Below are positions 57,010 to 64,000 of a DNA stretch of 64,000 nt, piece after piece. Position numbers and translations under genes: made by a program. Within the stretch, counting starts at the first letter, position 1; every line of letters starts with the position of its first letter. Source of the DNA: Treponema sp. (GTDB taxonomy: Bacteria > Spirochaetota > Spirochaetia > Treponematales > Treponemataceae); contig JAFXSM010000039.1 of the NCBI GenBank assembly GCA_017525605.1, forward strand, positions 21,641 through 85,640, written 5' to 3'. Under the pieces are notes generated by a model that worked only from the letters and a program-made list of their open reading frames with translations, did no database searches and was not told where the DNA came from.

Positions 57010-58920
57010 ATGAAGAACGAAAGATATTTGAACATACTCGCAAGGCAGTACCCGACTGAGCAATCCGTTATCACCGAAATCGTCAATTTGCAGGCGATTC
57101 TTGCGTTGCCGAAAGGAACGGAGCATTTTCTGACGGACATTCACGGAGAATTCGAGCAGTTTTCGCATGTTCTTCGGAACGGTTCCGGATCAATCAGGAC
57201 GAAAATCGACGAGGTGTTCGGAAACACTGAAACGTCGGCTGTAAAACGAAGCCTTGCAACTCTCATCTACTATCCGAAAGAGAAGCTCGAAATCGCGAAG
57301 CAGACTGAAGATGACATCGACGACTGGTACACGGTCACTCTGCACAGGCTTGTCGCAATGCTCCGCCGCGTTTCTTCGAAATACACTAGATCCAAAGTGC
57401 ACAAGGCGATGCCGGAGGATTTTTCATACGTCATCGAGGAACTGATAACAGAAAAAGAGGAAATCAAGGACAAGCAGGCATATTACAACGAGATTTTGCA
57501 GACAGTTATTCGCATCGGTGCGGCGGAGCAACTAATCGAAGCTTTGTGCAACATGATTCAGCATCTCGTAATCGACCATCTGCACATTATCGGAGACATT
57601 TTCGACAGGGGGCCGGGGCCTCATCAGATTTTGGACACGCTGGAAAAATACCATTCGGTCGACATTCAGTGGGGAAATCACGATGTCGTCTGGATGGGAG
57701 CCGCTTCTGGAAGCAAAATCTGCATTGCGAATGTCGTTCGTCTTTGCGCACGGTACAACAACCTTGACGTTTTGGAAGAGGGCTACGGAATCAATTTGAC
57801 TCCGCTCGTCACGTTCTGCATGAAGACTTACGGAAAAATGGACAGGCTTGCGGTTCACAAGGCGATTCTGATGATTCAGCTCAAGCTTGAGGATCAGCTC
57901 ATCCGTGAAAATCCAGAATTCGAGATGGACAGAAGGCTCATCCTGGACAAAATCGATTTTGACAGAAAGACGATAAAAATCGACGGAAAGGAATGGCAGC
58001 TGAATGTAAAGGATTTTGCAGTTGACATGCCGACTGTTGACAGGAAAAACCCCGCGAAACTCAGCGATGACGAATCAGCCGTCCTGAACAGGCTTGTCTA
58101 TTCGTTCACGCACTGCGAAAAACTTCAGAGCCACGTCCGATTTCTTTTCAGGAAGGGAAATCTTTACAAAGTGTTCAACGGAAATCTTCTGTACCACGGT
58201 TGTATGCCTCTCGACGAGAACGGAAAATTCCTCAAGGTAAAAATCTACGGCAAGGAAGTTTCGGGAAAAGCTTTGTATGACGAGTTTGAGCATTGGGCAA
58301 GGAAAGGCTACTTTGCAAAGGTCGGGTCAAAAGAGAAAGAGAAGGGCGAGAATATTCTCTGGTATCTTTGGACGGGGCCGAAATCTCCGCTTTTCGGAAA
58401 AGAAAAAATGGCGTGTTTCGAAAATATGTTCATCGACGACAAAGAAGCGAGCCGCGAGCACAAAAATCATTATTACGACGAAGTTGAGGACGAGGAAACT
58501 GTGAATTCGATTCTGAAAGAATTCTCATTGGACACGAAAACCGCACATATCATCAACGGTCATGTTCCGCAGGAGGTCAAAAAAGGCGATTCCCCGATAA
58601 AATGCGGAGGCAAGCTTCTGATAATCGACGGCGGATTTGCAGCCGCGTACCACGAAAAAACAGGAATCGCCGGCTACACGCTCGTCTGCAATTCGTACGG
58701 AATGCGGCTTGTCGTGCACGAGAAATTCACAAGCTGCGAACAAGTCATCGCGACTGATTCCGACATTGTTTCCGACACGATTCAGGTTGAAAAATTCACT
58801 TCGCGTCATCACGTTGCGGACACGGACAGGGGAGTTGTTCTGAAAGAGCAGATTGCGGAGCTTGAGGAGCTTCTGGACGCGTACAGAAAAGGCGTGAGAT
58901 TCTCGTCATCTGAGAATTGA
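57010..58920 (+). CDS. fbp: Fructose-1,6-bisphosphatase, class III
   Basis: The 636-residue enzyme is the Firmicutes-type (class III) FBPase of gluconeogenesis. Conserved metal-binding blocks are FLTDIHGEFEQF (about 38-49), HIIGDIFDRGPGPHQILD, IQWGNHDVVWMGA and NGHVPQEVKKGDSP. The ATG at 57010 has GAGGAG upstream; an in-frame start 18 codons earlier lies in the leader and is rejected. Length fits the family. In the pathway it complements the glycogen enzymes encoded at 30-35 kb. The gene stands alone; no regulatory element is obvious. Confidence 0.95.
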   Translation: MKNERYLNILARQYPTEQSVITEIVNLQAILALPKGTEHFLTDIHGEFEQFSHVLRNGSGSIRTKIDEVFGNTETSAVKRSLATLIYYPKEKLEIAKQTEDDIDDWYTVTLHRLVAMLRRVSSKYTRSKVHKAMPEDFSYVIEELITEKEEIKDKQAYYNEILQTVIRIGAAEQLIEALCNMIQHLVIDHLHIIGDIFDRGPGPHQILDTLEKYHSVDIQWGNHDVVWMGAASGSKICIANVVRLCARYNNLDVLEEGYGINLTPLVTFCMKTYGKMDRLAVHKAILMIQLKLEDQLIRENPEFEMDRRLILDKIDFDRKTIKIDGKEWQLNVKDFAVDMPTVDRKNPAKLSDDESAVLNRLVYSFTHCEKLQSHVRFLFRKGNLYKVFNGNLLYHGCMPLDENGKFLKVKIYGKEVSGKALYDEFEHWARKGYFAKVGSKEKEKGENILWYLWTGPKSPLFGKEKMACFENMFIDDKEASREHKNHYYDEVEDEETVNSILKEFSLDTKTAHIINGHVPQEVKKGDSPIKCGGKLLIIDGGFAAAYHEKTGIAGYTLVCNSYGMRLVVHEKFTSCEQVIATDSDIVSDTIQVEKFTSRHHVADTDRGVVLKEQIAELEELLDAYRKGVRFSSSEN

Positions 58921-58944
58921 GCAATCTGAAAATTGAACTGAATG

Positions 58945-59520
58945 TTATTTTACTCCGCGCTGGATGAAAAGAATTTCGTCTTCCTTTACGACGCAGTCCA
59001 TGCCTTTCGTGTCGAAAAGTGACTCCGCGAATTCTTTTGTGAATTCAACATTGTTTTCGGAATTCGTTTTCATCCATTTGTGGACTTTGTCGAAGCAGTT
59101 TTTCGATTGCCGGTTTGAGGGGTCGGTGAACGACCATGCGATTATTTTGAGGTCGTGGAAATTCTGGAACGTCACATTTTTTGATTCCCTCGAAAGCGAA
59201 TAATGGCCGAGTATGATTGTACTCGGGCTTGTTGACTTTGGAACGGCTCGCTGCACTTTCTCCTCGGCTTTTTCCACCGACAGAAGCTCGAATTCCTTGT
59301 CGATTTCGAAAAGCCGGAACTGGTTGTGATATGTTGACTCGTAATAGCTGTTGCTGCAGAGGACGACTTTCAGACCGTTCTCGTATTCCGAGATGCATTT
59401 TCCGTCCTCAACGTAAATGTGAATTTTGTTGCCTGTAACTTTGTCGCGCCAATACGAAGACTGCGAAAAACTTGAGGACATGGCGAGAAAAAAAATCAAA
59501 AAACTAAAAAACTTTTTCAT
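58945..59520 (-). CDS. Exported protein of unknown function
   Basis: The 191-residue product has a clear signal peptide (KFFSFLIFFLAMSSSFSQ) with no lipobox. The mature part is mixed alpha/beta ('KIHIYVEDGKCISEYENGL', 'VVLCSNSYYESTYHNQF', 'FHDLKIIAWSFTD') with no family that I recognise. It converges with fbp (24-bp gap) and diverges from metF. No good ribosome site is seen at the ATG. A perfect 7-bp inverted repeat lies in the divergent region. Confidence 0.6.
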   Translation of the reverse strand: MKKFFSFLIFFLAMSSSFSQSSYWRDKVTGNKIHIYVEDGKCISEYENGLKVVLCSNSYYESTYHNQFRLFEIDKEFELLSVEKAEEKVQRAVPKSTSPSTIILGHYSLSRESKNVTFQNFHDLKIIAWSFTDPSNRQSKNCFDKVHKWMKTNSENNVEFTKEFAESLFDTKGMDCVVKEDEILFIQRGVK

Positions 59521-59533
59521 CTTTTATCTTTTC

Positions 59534-59549
59534 GGCATATTGATATGCC
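59534..59549. promoter_or_regulatory. Inverted repeat between the exported-protein gene and metF
   Basis: GGCATAT-TG-ATATGCC is a 7-bp perfect inverted repeat in the 132-bp divergent region, 14 bp before the minus-strand start and about 100 bp before metF. It could be an operator for either gene. The rest of the gap is AT-rich with a repeated CTGCAATTAAA pair just before metF. Confidence 0.4.
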
Positions 59550-59652
59550 TTCTTCGCTTGAAAATCAATTCAAATCAAATATAAACTCGAATACGCAAAT
59601 GAATCTGCAAAAAGCTGCAATTAAACTGCAATTAAAAAAATCGGAGCAATAA

Positions 59653-60537
59653 ATGAAAATAAGTGAAAAATTGAATTCGAAAAAAGTCACTCTCTCGTTG
59701 GAAATTTTCCCGCCGAAAAAGCAGGACGCATTCGAGTCCGTGAAAAATACTGCAATCACGCTTGCCGCGCTCAAACCGGATTTCATCTCGATAACATACG
59801 GTGCAGGCGGCTCGACTCAGACCAACACTTCCGACCTTGCAAAAATCATCGAGTCGAACGGAACTTCCGCGTTGGCGCATCTGACTTGCGTGCGCTCCAC
59901 ATCGGAGCAATTAAAGGAAGCAATCAGGTCGTTCAAGGATAAGGGCATCGAGAACATTCTTGCGTTGCGCGGCGACCTTCCGAAAGATGCGGCAGAAGAC
60001 GAAAATCTTTTTCCGAGCGGGCTTTATCATGCCGACGGTCTTGTGCGCATTCTGAAAGACGAGGGATTCTGCGTCGGTGGCGCGTGCTACCCGGAGAGCC
60101 ACCCGGAAAGCCTGAACCGCAACGTGGACATAGAGAACCTCAAGCACAAAGTGGACGCCGGCGTTGATTTTTTGACGACCCAAATGTTCTTCGACAACGA
60201 AATGCTCTATTCGTTTTTGTACAGATTGCAATCTGCCGGAATCCACGTTCCGGTTCTTGCAGGAATCATGCCGATAACGAACGCGAATCAGGTCGCAAGG
60301 ATGATTGATTTGTCGAACGCATGCATTCCGCGAAAACTCCTCGCAATCTGCGACAAATTCCGCTCGTCCCCAGAAGCAATGCGTCAAGCTGGAATTGCGT
60401 ATGCGACCGACCAGATAATCGACCTCATCTCGAACGGCGTGCGCGGAATCCACATCTACACAATGAACAAACCTGAAATCGCGAGCGAAATCATCGCAAA
60501 CGTCGATTCAATAATAAAAGCGACGAATCAGTTGTAA
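59653..60537 (+). CDS. metF: 5,10-methylenetetrahydrofolate reductase
   Basis: The 294-residue flavoenzyme reduces methylene-THF to methyl-THF for methionine synthesis. Typical blocks are LSLEIFPPKKQDAFES (catalytic Glu), FISITYGAGGST, HLTCVRSTSEQL, NILALRGDLPKD, DFLTTQMFFDNE and AGIMPITNANQ. Length is that of bacterial MetF. A GGAG lies seven bases before the ATG. It is followed 145 bp later by the LRR genes, with no terminator obvious in between. Confidence 0.95.
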   Translation: MKISEKLNSKKVTLSLEIFPPKKQDAFESVKNTAITLAALKPDFISITYGAGGSTQTNTSDLAKIIESNGTSALAHLTCVRSTSEQLKEAIRSFKDKGIENILALRGDLPKDAAEDENLFPSGLYHADGLVRILKDEGFCVGGACYPESHPESLNRNVDIENLKHKVDAGVDFLTTQMFFDNEMLYSFLYRLQSAGIHVPVLAGIMPITNANQVARMIDLSNACIPRKLLAICDKFRSSPEAMRQAGIAYATDQIIDLISNGVRGIHIYTMNKPEIASEIIANVDSIIKATNQL

Positions 60538-60682
60538 AGCGAATGTCGAGATAATGCATAGTGTAGTTGTAGAAATAAGCTCCCAGCGAGAACCGTGCCA
60601 GAAAAAAGGCTTCCGCGCTTCGCTTGAGTCTGTAGAGATGACAAAATCAAATTTCAGCATGACAAATAGAGGAGAATAAACA

Positions 60683-62647
60683 ATGGAAGACGTATTGAAA
60701 ATCGAAGGCACAGTGCTGGTTAGATGCCTCGACAAAAATGTGGAGAGCGTGACAATCCCGGATTATGTCACGAAAATCGACGAGGGTGCGTTCAAATCTT
60801 GCAAATCGCTTAAGTCGGTGGTTATTCCGCCAAGCGTCACGAAAATCGGAAAGGAAGCGTTCGAGGGCTGCTCTTCGCTTTCGTCGGTGGTGATTCCCGA
60901 CAGCGTCAGGAAAATCGGAGCTGAGGCGTTCATGGGCTGCAACATCGATGAGCTTTCGCACCCGTGCCTGAAGATAAAAAACGGATTCGCAATCAAGGGA
61001 AAAAAGGTTCTGTATCGCACAACCCAGAGCGATTCATTCATAATCCCCGAAGGCGTCAAGGAAATCGTTGAGGACGTGCTTGATGGCTACAACTATCCTG
61101 AGTCTGTGGAGTTCAGCGGAACTGTGGCGCAGTGGGAAGCGATAGTAGGAAAATGGTATCTTATTGAGGATATTAGCGAAAATAGCGTGAAGTGCTCCGA
61201 CGGAGTTTGGGAAATGCCTGTTCTGCTGATAGAAAACGGCAGTCTCAAGCAATGCACGGACAAGAGCGCAACAAGCGTGACAATCCCCGACGGCGTAACG
61301 GAAATCGCTGACCATGCGTTCAGTGGATGCGAGTCGCTTAAGTCGCTTGAAGTTCCTTCTGGCGTCACAAAAATTGGAGCGTACTCTTTCTGCGAATCGC
61401 TTTCGTCCATTTCGCTTCCGTCAAGCATCACTGAATTCGACAAAGATGCGTTCTTTTTTGTTGGCAAATCTCTTTCAAAGGTAATTCTTGCTGACGATTT
61501 TCAAAAAGTGCCGTCCGAATGGTTCGACAGACTGGACTGGAATAATGAGAATTATGAAATCATCTGCACAAAAGACAGCAGCACATACAAGGCTGTGAAA
61601 CGAAGTCCGAAGCTCAAGAAGCACATCAAAGACATTGCTCTTCAAGCGGCAAAAAACGAAAAGATTGCCACGGTGAACAAGGTCGGCGCTGACGCTTTGC
61701 TTTCCACTTTGCGTTCAAGCGTGAAAGGCTTCTCGTTCCAGATTCTTGCGACCACGAAGAGCGCGGCCGTCGCCATGGTGCAAATCGGAAAGAATGTCGG
61801 CGTGTTCAAGCTCGGTGCGGACTCTTCGAAGTGGTTTTCCAAGCTCCAGAAAGTGCTTGAGGCATTTTCGGACTCCACAAAAAGCGGGGAGGAAATCTTT
61901 GATGTGATAACGAGCCTGAAACTTCCGCTTGGCGAGATTCCTGGGAAAAAAGCAGAGAAAATGACTTTAAAAGGGAACGTTCTGAATCTGTTTGCTTCAG
62001 GCGTATTGAGAGAAATAGAGTATTACACAAAGGACATCGCTTTGTTCGGCATCAAAGAAATCGGCTACAGGGCGTTCAAACATGATGTTTTAACTCACCT
62101 TTCGTCCGTGAAGATTCCGAAGAGCGTCACAAAAATCGGCAGTGAGGCGTTCAAGGGTTGCGACGAGATTGAGTCCATTGAGATTCCCGACAGCGTCACA
62201 GAAATAGGCGAGAAGGCATTTAAGGGTTGCGACAAGATTAAGTCCCTTGAGATTCCTGACAGCGTCAAAGAAATCGGAGACAAGGCGTTTGAGTATACTG
62301 GTATCAACGAGCTTTCGCATCCTCTCCTCACGATAAAGAACGGAATCGCAATCAAGGACGGCACTGTTCTCTATTCGGCAAACTACACTAGTAATGTCAC
62401 GCTTCCCGACGGCGTTACGAAAATCGGCGAGAAGGCGTTTTATGAGTGCTGCGGGCTTCATTCCATGGTTCTTCCAGAGAGCCTCAAGGAAATCGACGAC
62501 AATGCGTTTTTTGAATGCGATTCGCTTGAAACGCTGGAGTTCAAAGGAACTGTGGCACAATGGAAAGCAGTAAAAAAAGGCATCGACTTGTGCTTCAGGA
62601 TTGGCACAAGGACTGTGAAATGCACCGACGGCGAAGCGAAGCTGTAG
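60683..62647 (+). CDS. BspA/TpLRR leucine-rich-repeat protein
   Basis: The 654-residue protein contains about 14 Treponema-type leucine-rich repeats of about 23 residues (consensus 'IPDSVTKIGEKAFEGCxSL'), in two blocks, residues 1-260 and 455-640. They are separated by a ~150-residue non-repeat module (about 275-450) shared with the next gene. Segments GTVAQWEAI and VKCSDG/VKCTDG, known from BspA C-termini, appear mid-protein and at the end. No signal peptide is visible, so how it reaches the surface, if it does, is open. GGAG lies before the ATG. BspA-like proteins bind host matrix or other bacteria. A tandem paralogue follows after 43 bp. Confidence 0.85.
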   Translation: MEDVLKIEGTVLVRCLDKNVESVTIPDYVTKIDEGAFKSCKSLKSVVIPPSVTKIGKEAFEGCSSLSSVVIPDSVRKIGAEAFMGCNIDELSHPCLKIKNGFAIKGKKVLYRTTQSDSFIIPEGVKEIVEDVLDGYNYPESVEFSGTVAQWEAIVGKWYLIEDISENSVKCSDGVWEMPVLLIENGSLKQCTDKSATSVTIPDGVTEIADHAFSGCESLKSLEVPSGVTKIGAYSFCESLSSISLPSSITEFDKDAFFFVGKSLSKVILADDFQKVPSEWFDRLDWNNENYEIICTKDSSTYKAVKRSPKLKKHIKDIALQAAKNEKIATVNKVGADALLSTLRSSVKGFSFQILATTKSAAVAMVQIGKNVGVFKLGADSSKWFSKLQKVLEAFSDSTKSGEEIFDVITSLKLPLGEIPGKKAEKMTLKGNVLNLFASGVLREIEYYTKDIALFGIKEIGYRAFKHDVLTHLSSVKIPKSVTKIGSEAFKGCDEIESIEIPDSVTEIGEKAFKGCDKIKSLEIPDSVKEIGDKAFEYTGINELSHPLLTIKNGIAIKDGTVLYSANYTSNVTLPDGVTKIGEKAFYECCGLHSMVLPESLKEIDDNAFFECDSLETLEFKGTVAQWKAVKKGIDLCFRIGTRTVKCTDGEAKL

Positions 62648-62690
62648 AGGTGCTGGAACGAGTTCAGCATGACATGAGGAGAATAAAACA

Positions 62691-64000
62691 ATGGAAGGCG
62701 TATTGAGGATTGAGAATAACGAAGTTGTGTCCTGCGACGAGAGCGCGGTGAATGTGGTGCTTCCCAAAAGCATCACGAGAGTGCAGCGAAATGCGTTCTG
62801 TAATTGCAAATGTCTTTCAAAGGTGATGCTTGCTGACAATTTTGAGAAAGTGCCGGCAGAGTGGTTCGACAGCCTGAACAAGGCAAATCCGAATTATGAA
62901 ATTATCTGCACGAAGGACAGCAGCACATACAATGCGGTAAGACGAAGCCCCAAACTCAGGACGCACATCAAAGACCTTGCTTTGCAAGTTGCCAAGGACA
63001 AAAAGATTGCCGAAGTGCAAAACGCAGGAGCGGACGCTTTAATAAAAACTTTGCTTTCGAGTGAGAAGGATTCTTCATTTGAGATTCTCTCAAGCACGAA
63101 GAGCGCAACCGTCGCCATGGTGCAAATCGGGAAAAACATCGGCGTGTTCAAACTCGGTGCTGATTCATCGAAGTGGCTTCCCAAAATCCAGAAAGTGATT
63201 GAAGCCTTCTCGGACTTGTCAAAAAGCGGAGAAGAAATCTTTGACGTGATAAAAAAGCAAAAGCTGCCGCTTGGCGAAATCAGCGAGAAGAAATCAAAGG
63301 ATATTACATTCGAAGCGGATTCTGAGGGCTTTTTGAACCTGTTTGTATCAGGCGTATTGAGAAAAATAGAGTGTTCCAGATTAAAGGACATCGCTTTGTT
63401 CGGTATCAAAGAAATAGGCAATAGGGCGTTCTATAAGTGCACAAGCCTTGAATCTGTGGTAATCCCTGACAGCGTAAAGGAAATCGGCGAAAAGGCGTTT
63501 GAGGGGTGCAACATCGACGAACTTTCGCATCTTCTCCTGACGATAAAGAACGGAATCGCAATCAAGGACGACGAGGTTCTGTACCTCGCAAGCCAGAGCG
63601 AATCAATCGCAATCCCCGACGGCGTTACGAAAATCGGCGAGTATGCGTTCGAAAACTGCTATTCGCTCAAATCAGTGTCGATTCCGCCAAGCGTCAAGGC
63701 AATCGGCAGACTGGCGTTCTCTGACTGCTGGTCGCTTTCGTCGGTGGTGATTCCGCAAAGCGTCACGGAAATCGGCGACAAGGCGTTCTATGATTGCAAG
63801 TCGCTTACGTCGGTGGTGATTCCCGACAGCGTTACAAAAATCGGCGACAAGGCGTTCTTCAATTGCAACATCACCGCCCTTTCGCATCCGTGCCTTACGA
63901 TAAAGGACGGAATCGCAATCGAAGACGAAGAGTTTCTGTACCTCGCAAGCCAGAAAGAATCAATCGTAATCCCCGACGGCATTGCGACAATCGGCGAGAA
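62691..64000 (+). CDS. Second BspA/TpLRR protein, incomplete at the window end
   Basis: The ATG at 62691, with AGGAG upstream, opens a frame that is still open at base 64000 (436 complete codons). It begins like its neighbour (MEGVLRIENN), has one LRR, then the shared module from 'YEIICTKDSSTYNAVRR' to 'LFVSGVLRKIE', then further TpLRR units: 'SVVIPDSVKEIGEKAFEGC' and following. It is more compact in its N-terminal part than the first protein, lacking its first LRR block. The pair arose by tandem duplication. No signal peptide is visible. Confidence 0.85.
   Translation, partial: MEGVLRIENNEVVSCDESAVNVVLPKSITRVQRNAFCNCKCLSKVMLADNFEKVPAEWFDSLNKANPNYEIICTKDSSTYNAVRRSPKLRTHIKDLALQVAKDKKIAEVQNAGADALIKTLLSSEKDSSFEILSSTKSATVAMVQIGKNIGVFKLGADSSKWLPKIQKVIEAFSDLSKSGEEIFDVIKKQKLPLGEISEKKSKDITFEADSEGFLNLFVSGVLRKIECSRLKDIALFGIKEIGNRAFYKCTSLESVVIPDSVKEIGEKAFEGCNIDELSHLLLTIKNGIAIKDDEVLYLASQSESIAIPDGVTKIGEYAFENCYSLKSVSIPPSVKAIGRLAFSDCWSLSSVVIPQSVTEIGDKAFYDCKSLTSVVIPDSVTKIGDKAFFNCNITALSHPCLTIKDGIAIEDEEFLYLASQKESIVIPDGIATIGE

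Noticed and set aside
62090..62881. 263-codon minus-strand frame opposite the LRR genes
   Set aside because: It mirrors the LRR repeat on the opposite strand and spans the gap between two good genes.

Overview
The window reads as a chromosomal segment of a Treponema-like spirochaete, probably host- or gut-associated. No rRNA or tRNA is present to prove this. The support is the gene mix: BspA/TpLRR leucine-rich-repeat proteins, many lipoproteins with short non-canonical lipoboxes, AAA-ATPase/PD-(D/E)XK genes, a SpoIIE phosphatase with an extracytoplasmic sensor, a fused AroD-AroE enzyme, class III fructose-bisphosphatase and ATPase-less sugar ABC operons. Most genes are of moderate GC. A few blocks are clearly AT-richer and look acquired: 34.9-37.7 kb, 44.7-47.6 kb and parts of 51.6-54.8 kb.

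Layout. 0-2.2 kb: a partial zinc-ribbon gene, a Cro/CI regulator, a Fic/HTH pair of the 'mobile mystery protein' type and a CoA-binding protein. 2.3-9.1 kb: a tight five-gene operon of SWIM zinc finger, helical protein, MoxR AAA+ ATPase, DUF5682 protein and VWA protein. 9.2-10.4 kb: convergent small genes, one resembling the cytoplasmic part of MotA with FliM-type tails and one resembling the FtsZ C-terminal domain. 10.4-15.9 kb: an accessory region with repeats, an Rpn-type nuclease, an LRR relic, an ankyrin-like lipoprotein, a frameshifted exported protein and an AAA-ATPase. 16-18 kb: a SpoIIE-type phosphatase.

18.3-27.1 kb: a carbohydrate locus. Tagaturonate reductase (uxaB) diverges from a 1075-residue LacI-sensor/AraC regulator, followed by two permeases and a binding lipoprotein. 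27.2-29.5 kb: an RNA methyltransferase, cysK and an Rrf2 regulator. 29.6-30.1 kb: a degenerate repeat array. 30.2-34.9 kb: glycogen breakdown (glgX-glgP). 35-37.6 kb: a C10 cysteine protease and a DUF6174-like lipoprotein, bounded by a 50-bp direct repeat of the 3' end of the next gene. 37.7-41.4 kb: an Fe3+/phosphonate-type ABC transporter. 41.5-43.8 kb: aroDE and rpiA.

44-47.6 kb: a YbjN-like protein, a type II restriction-modification pair and a decayed second copy of the protease/lipoprotein cassette. 47.7-50.2 kb: era and a PurF-like protein lacking the catalytic cysteine. 50.2-56.6 kb: an AAA/DUF4143 ATPase, a large surface lipoprotein, a DUF4349 lipoprotein and a PIN-domain toxin-antitoxin pair. 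56.7-60.5 kb: a possible small transcript, class III fbp, an exported protein and metF. 60.7-64 kb: two tandem TpLRR proteins, the second running off the window.

Strongest points for follow-up: the MoxR/SWIM/DUF5682/VWA operon, the apparent insertion of a protease cassette at the 3' end of the ABC ATPase gene, the MotA/FliM-like chimera, and a recurring arrangement in which the -10 box lies 6-7 bp before the ATG, implying leaderless mRNAs. All homology statements come from reading the sequence; no search was run.
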